Source: an uncultured Alphaproteobacteria bacterium (GTDB lineage Bacteria; Pseudomonadota; Alphaproteobacteria; Micropepsales; Micropepsaceae). Taken from it: a stretch of 64,000 nucleotides of DNA. The notes beneath the pieces were generated by a model. That model did no database searches. It saw only the letters and a list, made by a program, of their open reading frames with translations, and was not told where the DNA came from. The stretch is from the NCBI GenBank assembly GCA_903897605.1, contig CAIUCH010000057.1, positions 80,882 through 144,881 of the forward strand, in the 5' to 3' direction. The position numbers were made by a program, and so were the translations under genes. Shown here piece by piece: positions 55,801 to 64,000 of the stretch (position 1 is the first letter of the stretch; the number at the start of each line of letters is the position of its first letter).

Positions 55801-56093
55801 ACAATTTTGCCGCTGTCCCAAAGATCGAAGTTGTCGCTTTTCAAATTCGCGGCGCTGGACGCCACCTGGACCTGATAGGCGCTTTGCATCGTTCCGCGCG
55901 TGGCGGTTTCGAGTCGCCAGGAGAGCCGTACGTTACTCAGCTGAACGCCGAGCGGATCGACGACATTTTCAGTCATCAGGCCGGATACGTGCAATCCCTC
56001 GGGCTGGCCAACAGCGAGAGTTGGGTTTGCGATGGCAAGACCCGCTAGTCCGGTGCTACCCAAAACGCTTCGACGGGAAGGAAAATTTGTCAT
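52866..56093 (-). CDS. Tat-exported alpha-L-rhamnosidase, GH78
   Basis: 1075 residues from the ATG at 56093, which has AGG six bases upstream. The N-terminus SRRSVLGSTGLAGLAIA is a twin-arginine signal. After the N-terminal beta domains (HWQVKVWD, FWEMGLLSPADW, THINGRKVDDGM, GDGWYGSF), the catalytic barrel carries the GH78 signature TDCPQRDERLGWMGD, then TGAYSVVSPNTL, CWSDAGVMLPWVAWKRYGD and YPSWGYMVVKGATTIWERWN. The enzyme removes terminal alpha-L-rhamnose. The open frame continues 184 codons upstream of the chosen start, but that part has arginine-rich, non-conserved composition and no signal sequence. It is a paralogue of the rhamnosidase at the left edge. Confidence 0.9.
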   Translation of the reverse strand: MTNFPSRRSVLGSTGLAGLAIANPTLAVGQPEGLHVSGLMTENVVDPLGVQLSNVRLSWRLETATRGTMQSAYQVQVASSAANLKSDNFDLWDSGKIVGDRSFDVSYGGKLLASRQRAHWQVKVWDNHKRVATSAPAFWEMGLLSPADWTGKWLAAEDAEMREDREVGLNWVGGLRPEGKKTRQFRFNFALDADADVTLFTIADGGYKLFLDGNSAALPSHLPIAFGQLGPVANVVKLKAGKHTVGFSLEDWDSWATYRGFATFNCAAMVRAKLADGRIVRIGNSGTRTSADKPDDWASLKFDDSAWPLADPASIQNAPFPSKGAFLLRRNFEASGKVVSARLYVTALGAHETHINGRKVDDGMLAPEFTNFRKRVLYRVHDVTALVKQGANAIGAMVGDGWYGSFLAPTGRFSFGDAPLRYLAQLEIIYADGQKQTVVSDEQWSTCPAPVTMSEIYAGEDYDARLEQPGWAATGFKIDGRWSAARIAPQAAGHLEGMISPPIRRKQSLAAKSITAVAGGHVVDFGQNFAGWVRIKAKGRAGDKISLRFAEVLKPDGSVDQSNLRGAARATDFYTFNGDPAGESYEPHFTYHGFRFVEISGLAAAPAADDIAGIVVHSDLPETGHLRIANPIISQLWRNALWSQRSNFIGIPTDCPQRDERLGWMGDANVFWDAAPFNMNVASFTERWVADIRDAQASTGAYSVVSPNTLDDDGRSGATPCWSDAGVMLPWVAWKRYGDTAIIDQHWSSMTRYIGSILENNRDFIWSNKRGMDYGDWVSFDGKEPGDPTTPKDLIGTAMWKHSVDALVDMARATKRDAEVSRYVALSANIKAAFIKAFVQADGTVGNDSQTSYILAIHFDILPADLRAAAAAKLKANIIRRGNFLTSGFIGTAYSLDALAEAGYPETVYDLLLRTQYPSWGYMVVKGATTIWERWNGDTGDVSMNSYNHYALGAVTGFVFRRIAGIDPVEPGFKVFRVNPVIDARVKAGGGDYDSIVGRLATDWSQEPDGAFSMRVTVAPNAKAQIHLPVKHGASIRESGKDIVKNPDVRLIASDNAAAIVEVGSGTYHFTVAAG

Positions 56094-56758
56094 CTTCAAC
56101 CTGCACTCCCGTTCGGCGATGCGCCTGTCAGCCTGCCATATGCAACGGCCTCGCCGAATATCAGTATTCGGGCACGGCAACACAAGCACGTATTTCAACA
56201 ATTCACGAGGAACGACGAGAAGCCCAGTGGTGCGGACGATTGGCCGGCGAATAACCGCGAGGGGTCGAAAGTGGAAGTCGAACCATGCTCTGCGAAATTC
56301 TAACCTGTCTCGCAACCAAACCCGCGCCAAGTCCGGAGATCGAAAACGATAGCACAGAGACCGGTGCCTGGCTGAGCCAATTTGCGGCACTTGGCGCTCA
56401 ATGATGTGTTGCTTGAGACGGGACGCCGCCGCAAGCCTCGGGCGTGTCGGCGCATTATGCGGAAGTTGGCGTTTGGTCACACATACCGTGACGGAGTGAC
56501 CGCAATTGCGGTTTCCGATCAGGCGGTTGTCACCAATATCCCCTTCAATTGGAACAGGGCTTATATCGCGGTGAAACGGGGAAGGTGATTGATCGGGACG
56601 GGCATTGCCGCGATGAGAATTTGGTCCGGGAGAAGGCTTGGCCAATCTCGATTTTTGCCATTGAGAATCAGAATCCCCGGCCCTGCGCGGCGTCCCCTAG
56701 CCTGTTTTGGCGCTTGAAGTCTCCAACCCAGACGCGGCACAATCGCCAAGGAGGGCGC
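56094..56758. other. Divergent intergenic region GH78 / GH20
   Basis: 665 bp between divergent glycosidase genes. Both flanking frames stay open far into it without homology: 184 codons on the minus strand and 70 on the plus strand. A third frame at 56382-56588 has no ribosome site. I see no recognisable gene, repeat or RNA. It is long enough to hold promoters plus a decayed gene that I cannot identify. Confidence 0.3.
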
Positions 56759-58936
56759 ATGGTGAGGGACGTTCCAGACAGGACTGCAATCTTTCGCAGA
56801 TATCTGGCGAAGATCGCAGCGACTTTGGCAGCCTTGCCACTCCTTTTGTCCTGCACGAATACAGATACGGTTCCTGCGGGCTTGCAAGCGCACCCTGCAG
56901 GCACGCAGATAGCGGCAATTCCGGCGCTGATTCCCTTTCCGGCCCATCTGGCGATTCAAACCGGCCGCTTCGTCGTCGGTGATGGAACGCCGCTTAGCTT
57001 TGATAGAATGGACGCTGAAAGTGCGCGCATCGCGGCCTATTTCGCCGATCTTGTTTATCGCACACGTGGCTTAAGGCTGGTCTCGCAACCTGGCGGAAGA
57101 CACGCGATTGTTCTTCGCCACCTTGATGATCCCAATGCGACCGGAAAGGAAGGATATCGTCTTGAGGTGACGCCGGCCGGCGTCACCATTTCCGCAAGCA
57201 AACCCGCGGGACTGTTCTACGGAACCATCACGCTCTGGCAGCTTCTGACCCAGACATCTGGCGCATTGGGTGGCGTGGCCATTCCGGCGCTTCAAATCGA
57301 CGACGCGCCGCGCTTTGCATGGCGCGGACTTATGATCGATTCCGTCCGCCATTTTCAATCGGTGGATTTTATCAAGACGATGCTCGACGCCATGGCGCGC
57401 GAAAAGCTCAATGTCCTGCAATGGCACCTGACCGACGATCAAGGCTGGCGGCTGGAGATAAAAAAGTATCCGCGCCTGACAGAGGTTGGCGCCTGGCGGG
57501 TGCCTGCGGGGGAAGCGGCGCAGCATGACATCGATCCGCTAACCCATCAGCCGCGTCTCTATGGCGGCTATTATTCCCAGGCAGAGGTGCGCGATCTGGT
57601 CGCCTATGCCGCCATGCGCAACATAACGATTGTGCCGGAAATCGAAATGCCTGGCCATGCCATGGCTGCGATTGTCGCGTATCCATGGCTCGGTTCGGGT
57701 GCCCAAGCTCCGACGGCCATATCCGGCGATTGGGGCATTTTTCCCTATTTGTATAACGCAAACGAGGAAACTTTCGCCTTTATTCAAGACGTGTTGACCG
57801 AAACCATGGCGCTATTTCCTAGCACTTATATCCATGTCGGTGGCGACGAAGCGGTCAAGGATCAATGGAAGACATCCCCCGCCATCCAAGCGAAAATACA
57901 TTCGGTCGGTGTCGCGGACGAAGAAGCGCTGCAGGGTTGGTTTATCCAGCGTGTCGAAAAGTTCCTGAACGCCCATGGCCGCCGCCTAATCGGCTGGGAT
58001 GAAGTATTGCAGGGCGGCATCGCACCCGACGCGACCATAATGTCCTGGCGCGGTATCGATGGGGCGGTTACGGCGGCCAAGGCCGGGCACGACGCAGTTC
58101 TGTCACCTTCCCCGTTTCTGTATTTCGATTTCCGTCAGGCGGAAGGGCGGGACGAACCGTCCGGCCGCGGCCAGATCGTTACATTGAGCAACGTGTATGA
58201 TTTCGATCCCGCGCCCGCCAAGCTGACGGCTGACGAGCGCCGGCATATCATTGGCGTACAGGCGAATGTCTGGACCGAACATATCCGCGAGCAAGACAAT
58301 GTTGGGTATGCCGTGTTTCCGCGCGCCGCGGCGCTGGCGGAACTGGGCTGGTCACCGGCGGCGGCGCGCGACCGGGCCGGATTCCTTGCGCGCATGCCGG
58401 CCGAACTCGGCCGGTACGTGGCGCTCGGGCTTCCCCATTCCACGCACATCATGGCGGAACTGGCGCCGCCGCTTCCCGCCGGAATTCGCGACAGTCACGA
58501 GTTGAAGCCGTGCAACAATGTAAGCATCCTCTCGGTCGAAGGCCCGGCACCCCTTCAGGGCAAGCGTCCGGTCTTTCTGCATAGCCCGGCAAATCCCTGT
58601 TGGATCTATGAGAGGGCGGATCTCAGCGGCATATCGCATATCCAGGCCGTGGCCGGATTGCTTCCCTACAATCACCCGAATAGTTCAATCGCACAGAATA
58701 TCACACTACGGCCGCAAGCCACGCCGAACGGCGAATTGGAGGTCCATCTTGACGGCTGTGAGGGGATGACGATCGCGGTCCTGCCCATGCCAAAGCTGGC
58801 GCCCGACATCGCGCTGGCAACGGTGCGCGGTTCTCTGGCGCCGCAAACCGGCGTGCACGATCTCTGCCTGATCTTCACGCGCGCCAGCCCCGATCCGTAC
58901 TGGGCATTGCATACGGTGCAACTTGTGCCGGACTGA
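56759..58936 (+). CDS. Beta-N-acetylhexosaminidase lipoprotein, GH20
   Basis: 725 residues. The ATG at 56759 has GGAGG at good spacing and opens a lipoprotein signal with lipobox LLLSC. The GH20b domain is followed by the barrel: RFAWRGLMIDSVRHFQSVDF, LNVLQWHLTDDQGWRLEIKK, IVPEIEMPGHAMAAI, and the catalytic Asp-Glu pair in YIHVGGDEAVKDQW, with GWDEVLQGGI and IGVQANVWTEHI after it. A beta-sandwich tail follows. It releases terminal GlcNAc or GalNAc from glycans in the periplasm or at the surface. It is divergent from the rhamnosidase and convergent with the GH36 gene. Confidence 0.9.
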   Translation: MVRDVPDRTAIFRRYLAKIAATLAALPLLLSCTNTDTVPAGLQAHPAGTQIAAIPALIPFPAHLAIQTGRFVVGDGTPLSFDRMDAESARIAAYFADLVYRTRGLRLVSQPGGRHAIVLRHLDDPNATGKEGYRLEVTPAGVTISASKPAGLFYGTITLWQLLTQTSGALGGVAIPALQIDDAPRFAWRGLMIDSVRHFQSVDFIKTMLDAMAREKLNVLQWHLTDDQGWRLEIKKYPRLTEVGAWRVPAGEAAQHDIDPLTHQPRLYGGYYSQAEVRDLVAYAAMRNITIVPEIEMPGHAMAAIVAYPWLGSGAQAPTAISGDWGIFPYLYNANEETFAFIQDVLTETMALFPSTYIHVGGDEAVKDQWKTSPAIQAKIHSVGVADEEALQGWFIQRVEKFLNAHGRRLIGWDEVLQGGIAPDATIMSWRGIDGAVTAAKAGHDAVLSPSPFLYFDFRQAEGRDEPSGRGQIVTLSNVYDFDPAPAKLTADERRHIIGVQANVWTEHIREQDNVGYAVFPRAAALAELGWSPAAARDRAGFLARMPAELGRYVALGLPHSTHIMAELAPPLPAGIRDSHELKPCNNVSILSVEGPAPLQGKRPVFLHSPANPCWIYERADLSGISHIQAVAGLLPYNHPNSSIAQNITLRPQATPNGELEVHLDGCEGMTIAVLPMPKLAPDIALATVRGSLAPQTGVHDLCLIFTRASPDPYWALHTVQLVPD

Positions 58937-59007
58937 TAGCCCGCCCGTTACCGTCAGAGCGTCAAACGAGATTGCCAGATACGGCGCGCGCGCGGATCGC
59001 CGAACTC

Positions 59008-61245
59008 CTAAGTCCTTTTTCGATAGCGCAGCAAGACGGAATCCGGCTGCTTCAATAGGCGGGTTTCCAGGCCCTTGCCGGACAATTGCGCGCCCGAAAC
59101 AATCTGCGTCGTTGCGTTGTCCAAATTGGTGATCTCGTAATGCGCGTTTTTCGCCAGTGCCTTCAGCGGGAATAATGCCTGGTCAAAATTGCTCGCGGGC
59201 CGCTTTAAAACCACAACCAACCCTTCGCCTTGAGCCGGCAAGTCGAACTGATAGGCCATCCAGGCATCGTCGTTTTGGGTGTATTCGGTCAAGGGATAAA
59301 AGTCGCCATTGAAATATTTCTGCACCGAACGGTATTTTTCGAGCGACTTCTTGACCGCCACGAATGGAAATTTCGCATAGTCGATTTTGGGTTGCGCCGC
59401 TTCGCCCACGCCGAACAGGCCATAAGAGAGCCCGCCGGTCATGCTGCTGCGAATGGGATAGTCGCTTTCCGCCGACAGGTTGACCGTAAAGATGGTGTTG
59501 AGCGGAATCCATTGCAGCAACCCATAGCTGTGACATTGGTCGGCAAGCGTGTTTCCCACAAAATCGGTCCGCGACAATGCGATGCTGCGGCCCAACGTCT
59601 CCAGATCGATGCGCCGGCCGCCGGATGCGCAATCGTCAATCATCAGGTTGGGATGGCGGCGGCGCAATTCGTCCCAAAATTCATACAATCCCTCGATCCA
59701 GCGGATTTCGGTGATGCCCTGCCGGTCGGGGGCATCGGCCGCGCGCCAGAACTCCAAAGGCGCGATATTGGAATCGTTGCGGAAGCAATCGATCGCAAAT
59801 TCATCGACCTTGGCGGAGAAAAAATCGATGAAATACCGCCGCGCCTGCGGATCGGCGAGATTGAAGAGTTTGTCATTTTTCCGGAACTGATTGCGCCCGC
59901 TTTCATTTGGAACCCAGGCCGGATCCGATCTTGGAATATCCCAGGCATCCTTGCCTTCGAACCCGCGATAAACCTCTTTGTCCGCAGGCACACTCAGAAG
60001 CCAATCGGCATGTTCGGTGTACCAAGGCGTTCCCTCGCACACTCGTTCCGGCTCGAACCACAATAGAAATTTGTGCCCCGTGGAATGCAAAAGATCGCTG
60101 ATCGGTTTAAAGCCTTGCGGGTAAAGATCCTTTTTCACGTTCCAATTGCCCGGATTCTTCCACCAGAGGCCTTGGCCAAACCATTCGGCATCGATCCAGT
60201 AATATTCAAACGGCAACCCATGGGCGATCATCTGGCGAATATTCTCCAGATGATCGGAGGCGGGGGTTCCACCCCAATTGGGATTGGTGATCGGCGCCTC
60301 AAGCGGTTTGCCGTCAATCAAGGGCCGGTGATGCGTCAGGATAAATTGGCGCAAGAGGTTGTTGCCGCGTATGCGTTCGCCCTGCCAGAACAGCATCAAA
60401 ATTTTGGGTGTGCGAACTTCCTCGCCGGGATGAAGCGTGAAATGTGTCAGCGCCATTCCCGCCTTCATGCGAAAATCGGGCCCGGCATTGGGATGATCGA
60501 ACGTTGCCGCCCATTCCCCCGTCCAGCCGATCGCCATGATCGCGCCTTCGTCCTTGGTCTCGATATTGAAGAAGGGCATAAATAGGCTGGACGAACGTCC
60601 GCCGCCGGGTTGCAGGCTAAGCTGGCCGCGCGCGCCCAGCACGCGCGTCATCGGCATGAAATCGTCCATGGAGTTGGAACCGCCCTTGGAATAGTGGATC
60701 GTCGGGTCGGCGCCGGGGGATGAAAGCGCCGCGTCCAATGCCTGAATATCTTTTAGAATTGGCGTGTCCGCGCTGCCGGTGTTCTTGAAATAGAGCACCC
60801 ACTCCACCGCCGGAAAATCCTTGAAGATGGTGGCCATGCAACGCACCACCAGACCGGTCGCCGGGTCCCGATAGGTTACCTCGCGCTGGTGTTTGGTAGC
60901 GTCCAGGTCGATGTCTTTGACCTCGCACGTCCAACTGGCAAGGATCTCCGATGAAATTCTATCGCCATAAATGAACGAGAAGGGCGGATGCAGCACCTCG
61001 GGCAAAAGCGTGCCTGCGGGTTTCGAGGATTTTGCAATAGGCAGGCGAAAAGATTGCCCCCAGGCGTCCGCGGTCGCCATTTCCAACGCTGTGCCATAGC
61101 CTCTCGCCGCAGCTGGCGCGCCCGCACCCGGATTTGCGGTCAGGGATTGCGTCTTGCTGTCCGCAGGCTCTGGCACCAAGGTCAAAGCAGCTATTGCTGC
61201 TCCGTGGCGCATGAAATTTCGCCGGGTAAGAGGGCTATCGTTCAT
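59008..61245 (-). CDS. Tat-exported alpha-galactosidase, GH36
   Basis: 745 residues with a twin-arginine leader (LTRRNFMRHGAAIAALTLV). The GH36 core shows WIDAEWFGQGLWWKNPGNW, HKFLLWFEPERVCEGT, the nucleophile Asp in FAIDCFRNDSNIAPLEFW and the acid/base Asp in LMIDDCASGGRRIDLE, followed by SIALSRTDF. The R-N-D after the nucleophile differs from the common KWDMNR motif, but the scaffold is complete. It would remove alpha-galactose (or a related alpha-linked sugar) from oligosaccharides outside the cytoplasm. Confidence 0.87.
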   Translation of the reverse strand: MNDSPLTRRNFMRHGAAIAALTLVPEPADSKTQSLTANPGAGAPAAARGYGTALEMATADAWGQSFRLPIAKSSKPAGTLLPEVLHPPFSFIYGDRISSEILASWTCEVKDIDLDATKHQREVTYRDPATGLVVRCMATIFKDFPAVEWVLYFKNTGSADTPILKDIQALDAALSSPGADPTIHYSKGGSNSMDDFMPMTRVLGARGQLSLQPGGGRSSSLFMPFFNIETKDEGAIMAIGWTGEWAATFDHPNAGPDFRMKAGMALTHFTLHPGEEVRTPKILMLFWQGERIRGNNLLRQFILTHHRPLIDGKPLEAPITNPNWGGTPASDHLENIRQMIAHGLPFEYYWIDAEWFGQGLWWKNPGNWNVKKDLYPQGFKPISDLLHSTGHKFLLWFEPERVCEGTPWYTEHADWLLSVPADKEVYRGFEGKDAWDIPRSDPAWVPNESGRNQFRKNDKLFNLADPQARRYFIDFFSAKVDEFAIDCFRNDSNIAPLEFWRAADAPDRQGITEIRWIEGLYEFWDELRRRHPNLMIDDCASGGRRIDLETLGRSIALSRTDFVGNTLADQCHSYGLLQWIPLNTIFTVNLSAESDYPIRSSMTGGLSYGLFGVGEAAQPKIDYAKFPFVAVKKSLEKYRSVQKYFNGDFYPLTEYTQNDDAWMAYQFDLPAQGEGLVVVLKRPASNFDQALFPLKALAKNAHYEITNLDNATTQIVSGAQLSGKGLETRLLKQPDSVLLRYRKRT

Positions 61246-61456
61246 GAGGCATTCTCCGACTTTAAATTGTGTATCTCGTCAGAATTATTTGAACGAATTG
61301 GTTTTGAAATTGCGAGTACGTCTCGCTCATGGCTGGTGGGATGTCAGGCTATCGCATTGTGCTTCATTTGTCTGTGGGGAATTGAAAGTTTAACGCAGTG
61401 AAGACGCATTAGGGCAGGGCGCGCGGATATATTCGAGCCGCCATCGTAGTTATGAC

Positions 61457-61642
61457 TCAAGCGCGATCTGTGCCGGCTCGGAAGAGTCGCAAGGTCGATC
61501 GGCTGAGCATGTGGCATGGCATATTGAAGGCGTTGTAGAGGGCGGCGTGGGTGGCCCGGAAGCTTTCGGCCAAAATTTGCGATATGAATTTCTGCTGTCT
61601 GCGCTCTCGTCGTCGCATTGCGAGGCGTGAATTCTCGGCTCA
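61457..61642 (-). pseudogene. IS6-family-like transposase C-terminal remnant
   Basis: On the minus strand one frame reads AENSRLAMRRRERRQQKF and continues to ATHAALYNAFNMPCHMLSRS and a stop at 61457-61459. The pattern NRAENSH...RRRER followed by a basic ...R-HL-SR tail is the C-terminal signature of IS6/IS240-type DDE transposases. Directly before AENS the expected Arg codon is TGA (61640-61642), and upstream similarity (PKHQGA) continues only in another frame. No catalytic DDE part or terminal repeat is recognised. It is a decayed fragment. Confidence 0.55.
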
Positions 61643-61920
61643 ATTGCTGCCCCCTGGTGCTTGGGTAATTCTCGCAATAACCTCACTGCCGAGGCCAACG
61701 TTACACCCGAAGCTGCCTGCTTTGGACAGGCACAAGCCGTCTTAGCAGGGAGGCAAGCCATTAAACAAAAGCCACGCGAGCACCGAAGACAATCTTGTCA
61801 AAACGCGGTAGCCTGAAAACCAGTCAATGAAAAACCAGATACCCTCTTTGCTTTAAAGCATCCGCGTCCAGAGTGAATCGACGACATTCAGTCCAAAGCC
61901 GTAATATTCTGGGGGAAAAC
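61643..61920. other. Non-coding stretch upstream of the amine oxidase gene
   Basis: The first 60-70 bp may still belong to the decayed transposase in another reading frame (LRELPKHQGA on the minus strand). The remainder is AT-rich before the amine oxidase ribosome site and probably holds its promoter. The interval 61246-61456 on the other side of the remnant likewise shows no gene. Confidence 0.3.
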
Positions 61921-63558
61921 ATGACCGACAGCAGCGCCATTAAGGGTGGCCAGCCGAACGAACCGGGCACGGCCGAAAAGAGCGTCAGCCGCAGGTCCCT
62001 GCTTCGGATCATCGGGACCTTGGCGGGTTCTACCGCCATGTACAGCGCCATGACGGAAATGGGGTTTGCGCAAGAATCGGGTTACGCCGGTCCACCCAAG
62101 CTATCGGCCCCGCCGCCCGGCACATCGGTGTTGATTTTGGGCGCCGGCATTGCGGGCATGGTGGCGGCGCTGGAACTGCGCGACGCTGGATACAAGGTTC
62201 AGATCCTGGAATACCAGAGCCGGCCCGGTGGGCGGAACTGGTCGCTCTATGGCGGCGATAGCTTTGTTGAGCTTGGCGGCGCCAAGCAGGAGGTGAAGTT
62301 CGATCCCGGCCAGTACCTCAATCCGGGGCCTTCACGGTTGCCGTACCATCACTATGGCATCCTGCATTACGCTGATCGGCTCAATGTCGCGGTCGAGCCC
62401 TTCACGCAGGTGAACTACAACGCCTACGTCCACAACACCGAAGCGAACGGAGGCAAGCCCAAGCGCTACCGCGAGGTACAGGCGGATTTCCACGGCCATG
62501 TTGCCGAGCTTCTGGGCAAAAGCATCAAGCAAAGCGCACTCGACCAAGACGTGACCAAGGAGGACAGGGAGATTCTTCTGGAGGCGCTGCGGGGCTGGGG
62601 TGCGCTCGACAACAACATGAAATATGTGAAGGGCCGCGCTACATCCAACCGGCGCGGACCAGTGGTCGATGACGGTGGCGGGGTCAATTCGCTGCCCACC
62701 TATTCGGAGCCTGACACGCTTTCAACGGTTTTAAATTCCAATATGTGGCGCTCTATCGGAGAGAGCCATGAATATGAAATGCAAACTTCGATCTTCCAGC
62801 CTAAAGGGGGGATGGGACAAATCGGGGTGGCTTTTGGACGCGAATTGGCAGCTCTTATCAAATACAATTGCAAAGTTATAGACATTCATCAGGACGATCA
62901 CGGCGTGACTGCGACCTATGTGGATAGCCGCACTGGCGGGCCGCCGCGGAAAGCAAGCGCCGACTGGTGTATCTGCACCATCCCCGCCACGATCCTGTCC
63001 CAGCTCCCGATGAATGTATCGGCTAAGAAGAAGGCCGCTATCAACGGAGTTAAATATACAGCGCGCGTAAGGATTGGACTTCAGATGAAGCGGCGGTTCT
63101 GGGAACGGGATGAGCGAATCTATGGCGGGCTCACCTACACCAACCAACCCAACGCGGTTATCGGCTATCCGATGTCGGATTATTTCTCGAAGGGTAAGGG
63201 GACTCTATTGGGCGCCGACGTGTTCGGGATGGATGCTTTGAACTTCACAGCCAAGCCGCCGGAGCAGCGCATCGCCGATGCGCTCGAATATGGCGAGAAA
63301 ATCCATCCCGGCCAGTATAAGAGCAATTACGAATGCGGCGTGGCAATCGCCTGGCACCGTGTGCCCTGGATGTTGGGCGGCAATAGCAATTGGAGCGAGG
63401 ATGATCGAGCGGTGTATTATGATGATCTGTGCGCGCTGGACGGGCGCATCGTCCTCGCCGGCGAACATGCCTCGCGGATCCCGGGCTGGCAGGAGGGCGC
63501 GGTCACGTCGGTGACCGATGCGATCACGCGGCTGCATGCCAAGGTTATGGGGGGCTGA
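61921..63558 (+). CDS. Tat-exported flavin amine oxidase / L-amino-acid oxidase-like
   Basis: 545 residues from the ATG at 61921, which follows GGGGGAAAAC. A twin-arginine motif (SVSRRSLLRIIGTLAGS) marks export of a folded flavoprotein. FAD binding is clear: VLILGAGIAGMVAALELRDA and SRPGGRNWSLYGGDSF at the N-terminus, and GRIVLAGEHASRIPGWQEGA with the C-terminal helix. The body resembles monoamine oxidase and bacterial L-amino-acid/tryptophan monooxygenase families. It would oxidatively deaminate an amine or amino acid in the periplasm. It stands alone between a transposase remnant and an IS3 element. Confidence 0.85.
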   Translation: MTDSSAIKGGQPNEPGTAEKSVSRRSLLRIIGTLAGSTAMYSAMTEMGFAQESGYAGPPKLSAPPPGTSVLILGAGIAGMVAALELRDAGYKVQILEYQSRPGGRNWSLYGGDSFVELGGAKQEVKFDPGQYLNPGPSRLPYHHYGILHYADRLNVAVEPFTQVNYNAYVHNTEANGGKPKRYREVQADFHGHVAELLGKSIKQSALDQDVTKEDREILLEALRGWGALDNNMKYVKGRATSNRRGPVVDDGGGVNSLPTYSEPDTLSTVLNSNMWRSIGESHEYEMQTSIFQPKGGMGQIGVAFGRELAALIKYNCKVIDIHQDDHGVTATYVDSRTGGPPRKASADWCICTIPATILSQLPMNVSAKKKAAINGVKYTARVRIGLQMKRRFWERDERIYGGLTYTNQPNAVIGYPMSDYFSKGKGTLLGADVFGMDALNFTAKPPEQRIADALEYGEKIHPGQYKSNYECGVAIAWHRVPWMLGGNSNWSEDDRAVYYDDLCALDGRIVLAGEHASRIPGWQEGAVTSVTDAITRLHAKVMGG

Positions 63559-63862
63559 GCATCCCGATCCTTGGAAGCGCTGGTCTTGCCCGTCATTGGC
63601 TGCAGGCGGCGACATTGAATCGAGACAAGCCGCGGTATCCGGGGCGCATCGCGTTCTGGGCCAGGTCGCATGGATTGTAGGCCGGGGCCCGCATGGCAGG
63701 ATTCTGACCTGACCGCACGACCCAGTGATGTTGCAAAATTCTCGCTGCGCAATTTGGTCGTCTCGCAAGCGCCAGCGTTATGCTAGCAAACGCGCTGTCT
63801 CCTTTCAATTCGCCAGGTGAGGGCCCTTTATCACGACTTGCCAGCCACTAGCGCTGAATGAC
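63559..63862. other. Intergenic region, nothing recognised
   Basis: 304 bp between the amine oxidase stop and the presumed left end of the IS3-family element. It contains short open frames without ribosome sites or homology. No hairpin with a T-run was seen. Confidence 0.3.
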
Positions 63863-64000
63863 TGTCCTGCCCCCTTTGAACTGGTCCTCCCTGAAGTATG
63901 GTTTTGACCAAGGAGGATTGGATAGATGGCAAGGAAAAGGCATACGGCGGAAGAGATTGTCGCGAAGCTACGGCAGGTCGATGTGCTGATGGCACAGGGC
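63863..64000 (+). mobile_element. IS3-family insertion sequence, left end (continues past the window)
   Basis: The stretch from 63863 begins TGTCCTGCCCCCTTTGAACT, which resembles IS3-family terminal repeats (TG start, C-rich block). It is followed 60 bp later by an OrfA-type gene with a strong ribosome site. The right end lies outside the window, so the exact boundary and target duplication cannot be confirmed. Confidence 0.65.
63926..64000 (+). CDS. IS3-family transposase OrfA (partial, 25 codons)
   Basis: The readable product is MARKRHTAEEIVAKLRQVDV and a few more residues. This is the standard N-terminus of IS3-family OrfA proteins of the IS407/IS2-like groups (HTH_Tnp_1). AGGAGG lies nine bases upstream. 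OrfA binds the element ends, and the catalytic OrfB would follow by frameshift outside the window. Confidence 0.85.
   Translation, partial: MARKRHTAEEIVAKLRQVDVLMAQG

Overview
The window looks like a chromosomal segment of an alphaproteobacterium with a large catabolic repertoire. This is inferred from the moderately high GC content, the Tat and lipoprotein signals on secreted glycosidases, the Rha-type ABC importer, and a leucine-degradation operon with MaoC and CitE enzymes. The species cannot be named from the sequence. Almost all of it is dense protein-coding sequence. I see no rRNA, tRNA or CRISPR array.

Layout. (1) 1-3.9 kb, minus strand: the 5' part of a GH78 alpha-L-rhamnosidase running off the left edge, a secreted beta-propeller protein and a fatty-acid-hydroxylase/sterol-desaturase family membrane enzyme. 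(2) 4.0-16.3 kb: an aromatic-ring catabolic cluster. It holds a two-component hydroxylase (HpaC and HpaB type), two FAH-fold hydrolases/isomerases, a YciI protein, an FAD monooxygenase, an aromatic aminotransferase, an MFS transporter, a class III extradiol dioxygenase, an aldehyde dehydrogenase and an IclR regulator. It reads as a tyrosine / 4-hydroxyphenylacetate meta-cleavage route. A ThDP-dependent enzyme follows at 16.6-18.3 kb. (3) 18.5-28.2 kb: a second aromatic module with a two-subunit molybdenum hydroxylase, a LysR regulator, 3-hydroxyanthranilate dioxygenase, a DHDPS-fold aldolase, an aspartate-dehydrogenase-like protein, kynureninase and a secreted LVIVD-repeat protein. (4) 28.4-39.6 kb: carbohydrate genes: a secreted GH13 enzyme, a DUF1080 protein, a four-gene Rha-type sugar ABC importer, a divergent M24-fold protein that has lost metal ligands, and a GH63-type glucosidase. 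(5) 40.0-52.7 kb: branched-chain amino acid degradation. Thiolase and acyl-CoA dehydrogenase lie on the minus strand. An Lrp-type regulator is divergent from a nine-gene operon encoding BCKDH E1alpha, E1beta and E2, a thioesterase, isovaleryl-CoA dehydrogenase, both MCC subunits, MaoC and CitE. (6) 52.9-61.2 kb: secreted glycosidases GH78, GH20 and GH36. (7) 61.4-64.0 kb: a broken IS6-like transposase remnant, a Tat-exported flavin amine oxidase, and the start of an IS3-family element at the right edge.

How the parts work together. The aromatic modules would convert aromatic amino acids or related plant compounds to central metabolites. The leucine operon would turn branched-chain keto acids into acetyl-CoA and acetoacetate. 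The glycosidases and Rha importer suggest scavenging of rhamnose- and galactose-containing plant or exopolysaccharide material.

The most notable sequence-level observations are: a near-identical 20-bp element in two divergent promoters of the aromatic cluster; a 13-bp-arm inverted repeat beside the Lrp-type gene, with a related half-site upstream of the ThDP enzyme; a kynurenine-derived module of unusual composition; a hidden 59-residue gene; and an M24 protein predicted to be metal-free. All functional assignments come from reading motifs by eye; no searches were run.
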